16,803 nucleotides of DNA from Planctomycetota bacterium (GCA_035384565.1 DAOOIT010000099.1:1-16803), one strand, 5' to 3'; positions 1 through 8,130 are shown, counted from the first letter of the stretch. Notes: generated from the letters alone by a model not told the origin. Program-made: numbers and translations.

Positions 1-544
1 CGGCCCCGCGTTGCCCAATCGCGGCCGCGTCGGGATCGCCAAACCCTGATGAGCCAGTTTTTTTCGCCTCGTGGCCCAGGTTTTTTTTCAGGCCTGCTCC
101 GGCCGCCAGCGCGCCGGCCCCGACACGGTGCGTTCCAGCGGGGAGGGGGCGGCGCCGCGGTCGCGCCAGCGGGGCAGGCGCGTGAGGGGGAGGGCGGTCT
201 CGTCTTGGCATCAGACGGCGGCAGTCCTCCCTGGAAACCCCGCTGATGGTGTGGGCGCCAAACGATCCCTCAACCTGTTGAGGTGCAGGACGGCAGATGT
301 TGCCGACGAATCCACGGTTCGCAGTATCCTGGACGGCAGACGTATCGGTCCTCACAGAAGACCAAGGTGGACCCTGCTCTGCGACGCTTCGCAACCCCTC
401 GCGGCCTCGTGGGGGGTGGGGAGAGGTCGAAGATTTAATCTATGCGGACCGACTTCGACTTGACAGACGCGGGCAGATAGCGTATTTGTATTATAGCGTG
501 GTGTCCTTGGCGGGGGCGGCCACGCGGGCGGCGGGTAATCCAAC
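1..544. other. Gene-poor leader region upstream of the first gene
   Basis: No convincing gene is visible in these bases. The open frames here are short, overlap one another in several frames and match no family I recognise. There are two T-rich runs near 58-66 and 82-88, and a short direct repeat (GGACGGCAGAYGT) near 288-300 and 331-343 with no clear meaning. The only interpretable signal is a promoter candidate close to the 3' end. A small RNA or the tail of an upstream regulatory region cannot be excluded. Confidence 0.5.
460..494 (+). promoter_or_regulatory. Candidate sigma70-type promoter for the secreted modular protein gene
   Basis: A perfect TTGACA lies at 460-465. At the standard 17-bp spacing the -10 would be TATTTG (483-488), which is poor. 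A better hexamer, TATTAT, lies at 489-494 but with a 23-bp spacer. The surrounding 20 bp are AT-rich in a GC-rich genome and end about 50 bp before the start codon, which fits a promoter, but the exact -10 is unclear. Confidence 0.4.
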
Positions 545-2743
545 ATGACGAAGGCTCACAGAAGCGGCGGGCATTCCGCCTGGGCGGTCGCGGTAGCGGT
601 CTGCCTGGCGCTGCTGGCGCTCTGCCCTCCGACGGCTGCCGGCAAGTCCCTTTACGTCATTAAAGATCTGAACGACGACGGCCCTGTGCAAGCCTACGAC
701 ATCGGGCTCACGCCGGGGTCCCCGGTGCTCCAGCGCGAGTCCGGCCCCATCGGTTTTGGGCCGGTGGGCATGGCGGTGGACGATGCCTCGGGCACCCTCT
801 TCATCACCATCGAGGGCAAGGGCGCTGTGTGGCTGATGGACGCGGTTACGCTGCGGATGCTGGGCAGCGTGGCCACGCCCGGCGCCTGCAATCTCGCGGG
901 CGTGGCGTTCGACTCGGCGACGCAGCAGCTCTATGCCGTGGACCGCAACAGCAACCAGCTCTACGTCTACACCTGGGACGCGATGTACCGGGTGCTCGCC
1001 TACTACCAGACGGTCGCCCTGCCCGAGGTGTCGGGCGCGATGGGCCTTGCGTGGGACGAGGCGAACGGCCTGCTCCTGGTGGCCGATGCCACCACGACGG
1101 TCGTGCGCGGCTTCTACCCCGGCGACTGGACCGAGGCCTGCCGCTTCTCGATCACCCAGAAGCCGATGGGCATCGCGATAGACCGCGTGCGGCGTCTCGT
1201 CTACACGGGCAACGCCCTCATCGCCAAGGGGCAACCCGCGCTGCTGAGCCAGTACGACCTGAACACAGGCTCCGAGAGAGTCTTCAACCTGCGCACCCTG
1301 CCCGGGCTCGATGCCCCGTCCGATTGCGTCGTGGGCCTGGCCGTGGACACTGGGACGGGTTGCGTCTACATCACCACGGGGAATCAGATCTCGGGCGGCA
1401 CCAGTTGCCTGATGGTCTTCGATACCTCGCTCAATCTGCTCTACACGAGCCCGAGGCTCGGCAATCCGACGGGCCTGTGCATCCCGAACAACGGCCTGGC
1501 CTACAACCCTCTGCGTCTCGCCAACAACGACGGCGTGCCTCCGGGCGGCTTCGTGCTGCCCGGCGGGCAGATCACCTATACGCTTTCTTACGACAACCTC
1601 ACGGGCGCGTCGCCCGTGAACAACGTGGTCCTCACCGACGCCTTGTCGCCCGGGACGGCCTTCCTCTCGGCCTCGGGAGGCGGCACGTACGATCCGGCCA
1701 CGCACACGGTGACCTGGAGCCTCGGGCAGTTGCCGGCCGGCGCCCCGCGCGCCTCGCAGACCGTGCTCGTCAGGGTCACGGCCTCGGGGGGAGCGTTGCT
1801 CCGCAACCGCGGCCAGATCACGAGCACCGAGACGGGGCCCGCCTTCGCCACCGCCCTCACGCCCGTGGGCGGCAACGACATGGCCCCTGTCGCCATTGCA
1901 GGCGCCGACCAGCGCGTCGAGCAGACCTCGGCGGCCGGCGCGTCCGTCACGCTGGACGCCTCGGGCTCGTACGACCCCGAGGGCGAGCACCTCACCTACC
2001 TGTGGTCCTGGGCTGGCGGCAACGAGACGGGGCCCCACGTCACCCGCACGTTCCCGCTGGGGACCACTGCGGTGACCCTCGTCGTCAACGACGGCACGAG
2101 CACCTCGGAGCCGGACATCGTGACGGTGACCGTGGCGGACACCACGCCGCCCCGCCTCACGGCCCCCGCCGACGTGACGGCCGAGCAGACCAGCTACAGC
2201 GGCACGCCGGTAGTGTTGGGTACGCCGGTGGTCGCCGATGAATGCGACGCGGCGGTTCGGGTCACCAACAACGCGCCGGCCGTGTTCCCGCTCGGGGTGA
2301 CGACCGTAACGTGGACAGCCGCCGACGCCAGCGGCAACGTGGCCACGGCCACCCAGAAGGTCACCATCGTGGACACCACGCCGCCCACGATCACCAGCGC
2401 CTGGGCCACGCCGAACGTCCTCTGGCCCGTCAACCACGAGATGATCCCGATCACCATCGGCCTGTTGATGAGAGACCTCTGCGACGCGGCCCCCACCTGG
2501 AAGATCGAGAGCGTGGCCAGCAATGAGGCCCTGAACGGCAAGAGCGACGGCAACACGCCCGCAGATTGGGAGATCATCGGCGACCACACCCTCAAGCTCC
2601 GCGCCGAGCGGTCCGGCAGCAGCAAGACTGATCGCGTCTACACCATCACCCTCCGCGCCACCGACGCCAGCGGCAACTCCTCCACAACGGCCGTCACCGT
2701 CACCGTCCCGCACGATCAGGGCGGCTGCAGCGGCAAGAAGTGA
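545..2743 (+). CDS. Secreted modular protein: beta-propeller-like region, DUF11-like, PKD-like and HYR-like domains
   Basis: A 732-residue secreted protein, probably surface-associated or extracellular. Residues 1-33 form a signal peptide (basic start, hydrophobic core ending PPTAAG). Residues about 36-320 contain repeated blocks of the type GMAVDDASGTLFI, GVAFDSATQQLYAV and GLAWDEANGLLLVAD, which is the pattern of NHL/YVTN beta-propellers. From about 321 to 440 there is a DUF11-like segment (PGGQITYTLSYDN, VLTDALSPGTAF). Residues about 447-530 look PKD-like (DASGSYDPEG, YLWSW). About 532-609 is an HYR-like repeat opening with DTTPP and ending TAADASGN; a second DTTPP unit at 610 runs to the end (TLRATDASGNS). 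No catalytic motif, C-terminal anchor or sorting signal is visible. Such proteins usually have adhesive or structural roles; that is inference. No strong Shine-Dalgarno precedes the ATG, so the start rests on the signal peptide. Confidence 0.85.
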   Translation: MTKAHRSGGHSAWAVAVAVCLALLALCPPTAAGKSLYVIKDLNDDGPVQAYDIGLTPGSPVLQRESGPIGFGPVGMAVDDASGTLFITIEGKGAVWLMDAVTLRMLGSVATPGACNLAGVAFDSATQQLYAVDRNSNQLYVYTWDAMYRVLAYYQTVALPEVSGAMGLAWDEANGLLLVADATTTVVRGFYPGDWTEACRFSITQKPMGIAIDRVRRLVYTGNALIAKGQPALLSQYDLNTGSERVFNLRTLPGLDAPSDCVVGLAVDTGTGCVYITTGNQISGGTSCLMVFDTSLNLLYTSPRLGNPTGLCIPNNGLAYNPLRLANNDGVPPGGFVLPGGQITYTLSYDNLTGASPVNNVVLTDALSPGTAFLSASGGGTYDPATHTVTWSLGQLPAGAPRASQTVLVRVTASGGALLRNRGQITSTETGPAFATALTPVGGNDMAPVAIAGADQRVEQTSAAGASVTLDASGSYDPEGEHLTYLWSWAGGNETGPHVTRTFPLGTTAVTLVVNDGTSTSEPDIVTVTVADTTPPRLTAPADVTAEQTSYSGTPVVLGTPVVADECDAAVRVTNNAPAVFPLGVTTVTWTAADASGNVATATQKVTIVDTTPPTITSAWATPNVLWPVNHEMIPITIGLLMRDLCDAAPTWKIESVASNEALNGKSDGNTPADWEIIGDHTLKLRAERSGSSKTDRVYTITLRATDASGNSSTTAVTVTVPHDQGGCSGKK

Positions 2744-2804
2744 CCCCGACAAGGCCTGACGCCGCCGCTCCAGACCCGGGGAGACATGCGCGCGCCTGGC
2801 GCGG

Positions 2805-2833
2805 TTGACGCTCCCAGCCCCCGGCGCTATCCT
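2805..2833 (+). promoter_or_regulatory. Promoter for the 2883-8069 gene group
   Basis: TTGACG (2805-2810; five of six consensus bases) is followed by exactly 17 bp and then TATCCT (2828-2833; four of six). The predicted start of transcription, near 2840, leaves about 43 bases of leader before the ATG at 2883. It also argues against starting the protein at the TTG at 2805, which is the -35 box itself. Confidence 0.6.
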
Positions 2834-2869
2834 GACCATTGCAACGTCGGGAGTCCGGTGCTGTCCTGT

Positions 2870-2876
2870 GGAGGAG
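2870..2876 (+). promoter_or_regulatory. Ribosome binding site deciding the 2883 start
   Basis: GGAGGAG lies 6-8 bases before the ATG at 2883. It is the strongest Shine-Dalgarno in this part of the window and selects this ATG over the in-frame TTG at 2805. Confidence 0.75.
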
Positions 2877-2882
2877 AGGCGC

Positions 2883-3806
2883 ATGAATTGCGCGCGCGCA
2901 GCGGCGAGACGTGGCAGCGGCCGCCCTGTTGCCCTCACCCTTGCGGTCATCGCGGCCACGGCCGTTGTCGTGGCTGGCTACGCGCTCCTGACGCGCGGAC
3001 CCGCCGCGAAGCCCAACGCCGGCCCGCCGATCGCGGAACCGGATAGCAGGCAACCCACTCCTCTGCCACCCGCCGAGATCAAGGGGGCCACCAGCACACG
3101 GGTCGCGCCGCCGGCACGCCCCGACTTCGCGGCCGGCGCGTTCTTCTGGGACGACTTCGCGGCGGCGGACCCCTTCGCCGGCGGCCAGTGGGTGGCCACT
3201 CGCGACGGCGATTTCGCGGAGGCCACGACCGACATCGTTGGAGGCCGCCTCCGCGTCCGCGTGGGCACCATCGGCACCCGCGACGACACGGTGAAGCATC
3301 TCGGCATCCGCTCGGCCAAGGCCGTGGTGGACTTCTCCAGCCCTGTCGAGGTGGCCGCCGAGATCGACTGGAACAACCAGGCCAACGGCTGCTATCTGGA
3401 GGCGAGCCTCTTCCTCTGCCCGACCTCCACCGACGCCACGGCCGCCCAGGAGAAGGACTGGCTGAGGTTCGAGTACGTGGGCGTGCCCCCGGGCAGGAAT
3501 GCCCGCGCCTGCCTCTCGCGGCGGAGCGCCGGCAACCTGCGCTTCCTCTACACGGAGGGCTGGCCGCAGCCGGACCCCAAGGACCGCGTCGGCCGCCCCA
3601 TCGGCCGCCAGAACGTGCGCCTTCGCCTCGACCGCCAGAACATCGAGATCATCGAGAACGGCAAGACCCTCTGGGGGCCGGAGCCGCACGGCTGCGACTT
3701 CGCGCAGGCGTTCCTCTACCTCGACGTCTGCTCGCACAGCAACTACCCGCCGCGCGAGCTGTTCTTCGACAACGTCGTCGTGCGCCCCGCGCCGCGGGCG
3801 CAGTAG
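2883..3806 (+). CDS. Membrane-anchored protein with a lectin/glucanase-like (concanavalin-type) beta domain
   Basis: A 307-residue protein. An arginine-rich N-terminus is followed by one hydrophobic helix at about 17-36 (signal anchor or uncleaved signal), then a Pro/Ala-rich linker to about residue 75. The rest is a single beta-rich domain opening with FFWDDFAAADPF. Later it has the pattern GGRLRVRVG, VDFSSPVEVAAEIDW and VRLRLDRQNIEIIENGKTLW, and it ends LFFDNVVVRP. This layout (an opening DDF, internal beta strands, a closing FDNV strand) is typical of concanavalin A-like lectin/glucanase folds seen beside carbohydrate enzymes in planctomycete-type genomes. No glucanase catalytic motif is evident, so a binding or accessory role is more likely than an enzyme. 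It is first in a co-directional group with an SGNH hydrolase and a sulfatase. The family assignment comes from pattern only. Confidence 0.7.
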   Translation: MNCARAAARRGSGRPVALTLAVIAATAVVVAGYALLTRGPAAKPNAGPPIAEPDSRQPTPLPPAEIKGATSTRVAPPARPDFAAGAFFWDDFAAADPFAGGQWVATRDGDFAEATTDIVGGRLRVRVGTIGTRDDTVKHLGIRSAKAVVDFSSPVEVAAEIDWNNQANGCYLEASLFLCPTSTDATAAQEKDWLRFEYVGVPPGRNARACLSRRSAGNLRFLYTEGWPQPDPKDRVGRPIGRQNVRLRLDRQNIEIIENGKTLWGPEPHGCDFAQAFLYLDVCSHSNYPPRELFFDNVVVRPAPRAQ

Positions 3807-3843
3807 GCGCGGCGTCTCTGCCTCGCGGAGGCGCAAGGCCCCG

Positions 3844-3876
3844 CCCGCGAAACACGCGAAAGGGCGCGGAAGTGAA
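3844..3876 (+). repeat. CGCGAA-rich leader repeat, copy A
   Basis: The 20-mer CCCGCGAAACACGCGAAAGG occurs identically at 3844-3863 and 6706-6725. The similarity continues for 12 more bases with four differences. This copy lies between the lectin-like gene and the SGNH hydrolase, ending 28 bp before the ATG at 3904. Internally it is an imperfect tandem of CGCGAAA units. Confidence 0.75.
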
Positions 3877-3903
3877 TCGCCGGATGAGAGACAGGAGAAC
3901 CGC

Positions 3904-5178
3904 ATGAAGTGGCAGGCAGGGCTCTGGACCGGGCTATTGGCCGCGGCGCTGGCCGCGGAGGCCCTGGCGGGCGACATCGAACTCATCCCGCCCAAGCTCT
4001 TCAGCGCCCGCGGAGGGCTGGGCAACCTGTTCGCGAGACTCGAGGCGGGCCGCCCAGTGACCATCGCCTACTTCGGCGGCAGCATCACGGCGGCCAATGG
4101 CTGGCGCCCCAAGACCCTCCAGTGGTTCCAGGCCACCTGGCCCAAGGCCCGGATCACCGAGGTCAACGCCGCCATCGGCGGCACAGGGTCCGACCTCGGC
4201 GTCTTCCGCTGCGGGCAGGACGTGTTGGCGCACAAGCCTGATTTCGTCTTCGTCGAGTTCGCGGTCAACGACGGCGGCGCCGCACCCGAGTCCATTTTCC
4301 GCACCCTCGAGGGCATCGTGCGCCAGGTCTGGCGGGCGAACCCCGAGACCGACATCTGCTTCGTCTATACGATCCACAAGGGCTTCCTCCCCGACTACGA
4401 GAAAGGCTTCTGCAACCGCTCGACCACGGCGCACGAGAAGGTGGCCGACCACTACGGCATCCCCTCGATCAACATGGCCCTGCGAGTGGCCGAGCTGCAC
4501 AAGGCGGGCAAGCTCATCTTCCCCTTCCCGCCTAAGGACACGCCGCCCGAGGGCAAGATGGTCTTCGCCCACGACGAGTGCCACCCCACCGACGCGGGCC
4601 ACGCGCTGTTCACCCAGGTGATCGCCGAGGCGCTGCGGGAGATTCAAAAGGCATCGAAGCCAGGCCCCCATGCGCTGCCCGAGCCGCTGCGGGCCGACAA
4701 CTGGGAGAACGCCAAGCTCGTGCCCATCGAGCCCTCGATGCTCACGCCCGGCTGGAAGAAACTCCCGGCCGACCAGGGCCTCGGCAAGGCATTCGGCAAC
4801 CGCCTGCCCGCGATCTGGGAAGCGACCCAGCCCGGCGAGAAGCTCTCCTTCCGCTTCAAGGGCACCCTCGCGCGGCTCTACGACCTCGTCGGTCCCGACG
4901 GCGGCAAGGCGATCTGCACCGTGGACGGCAAGGTCACTCGCACAGTGCCCCGCTTCGATATGTACTGCTCCTACCACCGCCTGGCCACCCTCGGCATCGC
5001 CGAGGGACTCGAGGACAAGGAGCACTCGGTCGCCGTCGAAGTCTCGCCCGAGCAGCCCGACCGCGAGCCCGTGCTCAAGCAGGTGCGCGACCAGAAAGGC
5101 TTCGACCCCAAACGATATGATGGCACCGTGCTGAGGGTTGGCTACATCATGCTGCTCGGGGACTTGGTGAAGGAATGA
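3904..5178 (+). CDS. SGNH/GDSL-family hydrolase, secreted, with an extra C-terminal domain
   Basis: A 424-residue probable esterase, perhaps a carbohydrate acyl- or acetyl-esterase. The first 22 residues form a signal peptide (hydrophobic core, ALAG cleavage site). The four SGNH blocks are present: GGSIT with nucleophile Ser60, the oxyanion glycine in GGTGSDLG (about residues 92-98), Asn122 in EFAVNDG, and the acid-base pair Asp224/His227 in DECHPTDAGH. The hydrolase domain ends near residue 250. The remaining 170 residues form a second beta-rich domain with a segment like FRFKGTLARLYDLVGPDGG, often found after SGNH domains in these phyla and perhaps jelly-roll-like. An AGGAG 6 bp upstream supports this ATG; the frame stays open far upstream but without a signal. 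The deacylation role on a sulfated or acetylated glycan is inferred from the neighbouring sulfatase. Confidence 0.88.
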   Translation: MKWQAGLWTGLLAAALAAEALAGDIELIPPKLFSARGGLGNLFARLEAGRPVTIAYFGGSITAANGWRPKTLQWFQATWPKARITEVNAAIGGTGSDLGVFRCGQDVLAHKPDFVFVEFAVNDGGAAPESIFRTLEGIVRQVWRANPETDICFVYTIHKGFLPDYEKGFCNRSTTAHEKVADHYGIPSINMALRVAELHKAGKLIFPFPPKDTPPEGKMVFAHDECHPTDAGHALFTQVIAEALREIQKASKPGPHALPEPLRADNWENAKLVPIEPSMLTPGWKKLPADQGLGKAFGNRLPAIWEATQPGEKLSFRFKGTLARLYDLVGPDGGKAICTVDGKVTRTVPRFDMYCSYHRLATLGIAEGLEDKEHSVAVEVSPEQPDREPVLKQVRDQKGFDPKRYDGTVLRVGYIMLLGDLVKE

Positions 5179-5179
5179 T

Positions 5180-5253
5180 GCGTGATGCGTGAAACGTGAG
5201 AAGAGGTGAAGGGGACTGGGCTTTCCTGGCTTCTCACGCACCACGCATCACGC
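5180..5253. repeat. Long imperfect inverted repeat in the spacer after the SGNH gene
   Basis: A 24-base left arm at 5180-5203 (GCGTGATGCGTG, then AAA, then CGTGAGAAG) pairs with a right arm at 5230-5253 with 21 of 24 positions matching; the only mismatches are the central AAA triplet. The loop is 26 bases. It begins 1 bp after the stop codon and ends 12 bp before the next start, so it fills the spacer. Each arm is itself built of GCGTGA units. There is no T-run, so it is not a classic terminator. Confidence 0.75.
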
Positions 5254-5265
5254 CTGGAGGCGCAG

Positions 5266-6705
5266 ATGCCCAAGCCAACCGACATTCAGCCCATCGGCTG
5301 TTCGCTTTTCTTCCTCCCCGTCCAGACCCGCGTCCCCCTCAAGTTCGGGCCGGAGACGCTCACCCACGTCACCTGCGCCCGTGTGCGGCTGCGCGTGAGC
5401 GATGCCGCCGGCCACGTGGCCGACGGCTGGGGCGAAACGCCCCTGAGCGTCCAGTGGGCCTGGCCCAGCAGCCTCTCCTACGAAGACCGCCACGAGGCGA
5501 TGAAGGCCCTCTGCGTCGCCCTCACCAAGGCCTGGGCCAGCTTCGACGAGTGCGGCCACCCCATCGAGACCGGCCACGCATTCCTCGAATCCGAGCTGCC
5601 CAATCTCCTCAAGGCCGCCAATCAGAATCGCAGCGAGGCCATGCCCTGGCTGGCCGCGCTCATCTGCGCCTCGGCCTTCGACATCGCTCTCCACGACGCC
5701 TACGGCCATCTCCTCGGTCTGCCGACGTATCGCGCCTACACGCCCGAATTCATGGGCCGCGACCTCGCCGCTTATCTCGAGACGGCGTCAGCCCAGACCG
5801 GTCGGACCAGTCCGACAAGTCTGACTTGTCCGACTGGCCCCACTTTCCTCGGCCGCTTCCCCGCCGACTTCTTCGTGCCCCAGCCCCCCACGCGCTTGCC
5901 CGCCTGGCACCTGGTGGGCGGCAAAGACCTGCTCTCACCCGACGAACTGACCGGCTCCGAGCCGAACGACGGCTACCCCGTGCTCCTGCCCGACTGGATT
6001 CGCCGCGATGGCCTGAAGTGCCTCAAGGTGAAACTCCGCGGCAACGACGCCGCGTGGGACTACGACCGCCTCGTCCGCGTAGGCCGCCTCGCCATCGAGG
6101 GCGGCGCCCTGTGGCTCACCGCCGACTTCAATTGCACCGTCACCGACCCCGCCTACGTCACCGACATCCTCGACCGCCTTGCCCTCGACCAGCCCCGCGT
6201 CTGGCAGATGATCCTCTACGTCGAGCAGCCCTTCCCCTACGACATCGAGCGGCACCCGATTGACGTCCACAGCGTCTCGGCCCGCAAACCGCTGTTCATG
6301 GACGAGAGCGCGCACGACTGGCGGCTCGTGCGCCTCGGCCGCGAGCTGGGCTGGACCGGCGTCGCCCTCAAGACCTGCAAGACCCAGACCGGCGCCCTGC
6401 TGACCCTGTGCTGGGCGAAGGCCCACGGCATGACGCTCATGGTCCAGGACCTCACGAACCCCATGCTCGCGCAGATTCCCCATTGCCTGCTCGCCGCCCA
6501 CGCGGGCACGATCATGGGCGTGGAGACCAACGCCATGCAGTTCTACCCCGACGCCTCGCGGCCCGAGGAGGCGGTGCACCCAGGCCTCTATCGCCGGCGC
6601 GACGGCTGCGTGGACCTCTCGACCCTCGGTGGCTCCGGCTTTGGCTACCGCTTGGCCGAGATTCGCCGCGAGCTGCCCGAGCCCGCCGCAAGCGAAGGCG
6701 GCTGA
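5266..6705 (+). CDS. Mandelate racemase / muconate lactonizing enzyme family protein (enolase superfamily)
   Basis: A 479-residue cytoplasmic enzyme with no signal peptide. The N-terminal capping region contains the hydrophobic helix ASAFDIALHDAYGHLLGLP, standard for this family. The barrel carries the superfamily residues: KVK at 254-256 (catalytic lysine pair), Asp287 in LTADFN, Glu320 in YVEQPF, Asp346-Glu347-Ser348 as the third metal-ligand site, and Lys369 in ALKTCKTQTG. Such enzymes abstract a proton alpha to a carboxylate, with dehydration or racemisation of sugar acids as common outcomes; the exact substrate is unknown. The protein is longer than the usual 360-420 residues, partly because of a low-complexity T/S/P insert (about residues 177-192) encoded by a 9-bp repeat array. 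The ATG at 5266 has TGGAGG 5 bp upstream and is preferred to the in-frame ATG at 5206, which lies inside an inverted repeat. Confidence 0.87.
   Translation: MPKPTDIQPIGCSLFFLPVQTRVPLKFGPETLTHVTCARVRLRVSDAAGHVADGWGETPLSVQWAWPSSLSYEDRHEAMKALCVALTKAWASFDECGHPIETGHAFLESELPNLLKAANQNRSEAMPWLAALICASAFDIALHDAYGHLLGLPTYRAYTPEFMGRDLAAYLETASAQTGRTSPTSLTCPTGPTFLGRFPADFFVPQPPTRLPAWHLVGGKDLLSPDELTGSEPNDGYPVLLPDWIRRDGLKCLKVKLRGNDAAWDYDRLVRVGRLAIEGGALWLTADFNCTVTDPAYVTDILDRLALDQPRVWQMILYVEQPFPYDIERHPIDVHSVSARKPLFMDESAHDWRLVRLGRELGWTGVALKTCKTQTGALLTLCWAKAHGMTLMVQDLTNPMLAQIPHCLLAAHAGTIMGVETNAMQFYPDASRPEEAVHPGLYRRRDGCVDLSTLGGSGFGYRLAEIRRELPEPAASEGG
5796..5840 (+). repeat. In-frame 9-bp-period palindromic array (NNGTCNGAC)
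   Basis: GTCGGAC (5801), GTCCGAC (5810), GTCTGAC (5819) and GTCCGAC (5828) recur at exactly 9-bp spacing, with partial units on both sides. Each heptamer is palindromic around its middle base. The span 5807-5837 is also one 31-bp palindrome that mismatches only at the middle bases of three heptamers. Because 9 is a multiple of 3, the host reading frame is kept; it reads as a T/S/P-rich stretch here and as a repeated S-D-x on the opposite strand. Confidence 0.85.
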
Positions 6706-6738
6706 CCCGCGAAACACGCGAAAGGACGCGAGAGGGAA
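6706..6738 (+). repeat. CGCGAA-rich leader repeat, copy B
   Basis: This copy fills the whole 32-bp gap between the enolase-superfamily stop and the sulfatase start; its last base is the A of the ATG. Bases 6706-6725 match copy A exactly. The tail supplies AGAGGGA, the only Shine-Dalgarno-like sequence for the sulfatase, and it is placed unusually close to the start. Confidence 0.75.
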
Positions 6739-8069
6739 TGGCAGAGAAGAACCGCCGGGAGTTCCTCCGAGCCGTGGGCCAGGCGGCTGCGTTGGGCGCG
6801 CTGGCACCCGTGGGCCACGCACAGCCCACGGACCGCAAGCCCAATATCGTCCTCCTCTACGCCGACGACATGGGCATCGGCGACGTGGGGTGCTATGGCT
6901 GCAAGGACATCAAGACGCCGCACCTCGACGCGCTGGCGGCGTCGGGCGCGCGGCTCACGAACTACTATTCCGCCGCACCTGTCTGCTCCCCCTCGCGGGC
7001 CGCGCTCCTCACCGGCCTCTCGCCCCAGCGCGCCGGCGTGCCCGCCAACGTGCGGACGGGCAACGACGTCGTCGGCCTGCCCGGCGACCGCGTGACCATC
7101 GCCGAGGTGCTGAAGACCCAGGGCTACGCGACCGCGCTCTTCGGCAAGTGGCACCTCGGCACCGCCCCCGAATCGCTCCCCACGGGCCAGGGCTTCGACG
7201 AATACTTCGGCCACCACTACGGCTGCATCAGCTACTACTCCCACATCTTCTCCTGGGACCCCAAGCTCGGCCCCGTCCACGACCTCTGGCGCAACGGCCG
7301 CGAGGTCCACGAGGACGGCCAGTACATGACCGACCTCATCACCCGCGAGGCGCTGCGTTTTATCGGCGAGAAGCGCGACAAGCCGTTCTTCCTCTACCTG
7401 CCCTACAACGCGCCGCACTACCCGATGGAAGCGCCCGAGAAGTGGTTGAGAATGTACGAGGGCCTGGAGCCGAACCGCCGGCCCTATGCCGCGATGGTGA
7501 GCTGCATGGACGACTCGATCGGCCAGATCGTGGCGAGGCTCCGCGAGCTGGGCCTGCTCGACGACACGCTCATCCTCTTCGCCAGCGACAACGGCCCGTC
7601 GGACGAGGTGCGCACGAAGCTCGACCCCAAAGGCCCGCAGCCCGGCTCCAGTGGCGGGTTCCGTGGCGGCAAGTTCAGCCTCCTCGAGGGCGGCATCCGC
7701 ATGCCCTGCATCGCCTCGTGGCCGGGGCGCATTGACCCGGGCACCGTCTACGACACGCCGGCCATCGCCATGGACGTGCTGCCCACCGTCGCGGCCGCCG
7801 CGGGCGCCAAGTGCCCCGACGGCCTTGAGGGCATCAACCACCTCGCCGAAGGCGAGAGGGACAGAGAGCGGGTGCTCTTCTGGGAGAGCGGCGGCCAGCG
7901 CGCCGTCCGCCGCGGCACCTGGAAGCTCTACGTGCCCCAGAAGGGCCAGCCCCAGCTCTACGACCTCGCCGCCGACCCCGGCGAGGCCAAGGACCTCGCG
8001 GCCGACAAGCCCGACCGCGTCAAGGAACTCCTTGCCCTCCACGACGCCTGGCGCGGGGCCGTGAGGTGA
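6738..8069 (+). CDS. Tat-exported type I sulfatase
   Basis: A 443-residue formylglycine-dependent sulfatase. The N-terminus has a twin-arginine signal (NRREFLRAVGQAAALGALAP, cleaved near HAQ). Cys83 in CSPSR is the cysteine converted to formylglycine; the full C-x-P-S-R-AALLTG signature is intact. Metal and active-site residues are recognisable: Asp43-Asp44 in YADDMG, Lys137 and His139 in FGKWHLG, Asp284-Asn285 in SDNG, and Lys312 in the GGFRGGKFSLLEGGIR stretch. The length is normal for the arylsulfatase/GALNS-like group. It should hydrolyse sulfate esters of glycans outside the cytoplasm; substrate position cannot be read. It needs a formylglycine-generating or anaerobic maturase encoded elsewhere. 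It sits 32 bp after the enolase-superfamily gene and is probably co-transcribed with it. Confidence 0.95.
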   Translation: MAEKNRREFLRAVGQAAALGALAPVGHAQPTDRKPNIVLLYADDMGIGDVGCYGCKDIKTPHLDALAASGARLTNYYSAAPVCSPSRAALLTGLSPQRAGVPANVRTGNDVVGLPGDRVTIAEVLKTQGYATALFGKWHLGTAPESLPTGQGFDEYFGHHYGCISYYSHIFSWDPKLGPVHDLWRNGREVHEDGQYMTDLITREALRFIGEKRDKPFFLYLPYNAPHYPMEAPEKWLRMYEGLEPNRRPYAAMVSCMDDSIGQIVARLRELGLLDDTLILFASDNGPSDEVRTKLDPKGPQPGSSGGFRGGKFSLLEGGIRMPCIASWPGRIDPGTVYDTPAIAMDVLPTVAAAAGAKCPDGLEGINHLAEGERDRERVLFWESGGQRAVRRGTWKLYVPQKGQPQLYDLAADPGEAKDLAADKPDRVKELLALHDAWRGAVR

Positions 8070-8086
8070 ACGGGCCGGACAGGGTA

Positions 8087-8125
8087 GCGGAGAGGTGCCG
8101 CTTGCACTGGAATCTGCCTCTCCGC
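8087..8125. repeat. Hairpin between the sulfatase and the toxin-antitoxin module
   Basis: GCGGAGAGG at 8087-8095 pairs perfectly with CCTCTCCGC at 8117-8125 across a 21-base loop. There is no T-run after it. It could slow or end transcription from the sulfatase. Because its right arm stops 5 bp before a TATAAT, it could also be an operator for the toxin-antitoxin operon, which such modules usually self-repress. Neither role is proven. Confidence 0.5.
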
Positions 8126-8130
8126 GGCGC

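Noticed and set aside
2805..2882. An upstream TTG start extending the lectin-like protein by 26 residues
   Set aside because: The TTG is the -35 box of a well-spaced promoter, and the ATG at 2883 has GGAGGAG at the right distance and begins a normal membrane anchor.
491..2959. An 822-codon open frame on the minus strand opposite the secreted modular protein
   Set aside because: It is rich in R, G, A, V, H and D with no domain pattern, as expected for the antisense of GC-rich codons. The plus strand has a signal peptide and recognisable domains.
2700..4064. A 454-codon minus-strand frame across the lectin-like gene and into the SGNH gene
   Set aside because: It crosses two genes with good ribosome binding sites and recognisable features and has no motif or ribosome binding site of its own.
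5206..5265. An upstream ATG extending the enolase-superfamily protein by 20 residues
   Set aside because: It lies in the loop and right arm of an inverted repeat with no good ribosome binding site, whereas ATG 5266 has TGGAGG 5 bp upstream.
5796..5840. A CRISPR-like short repeat array
   Set aside because: The unit is 9 bp, there are no spacers and the array is inside a coding frame.
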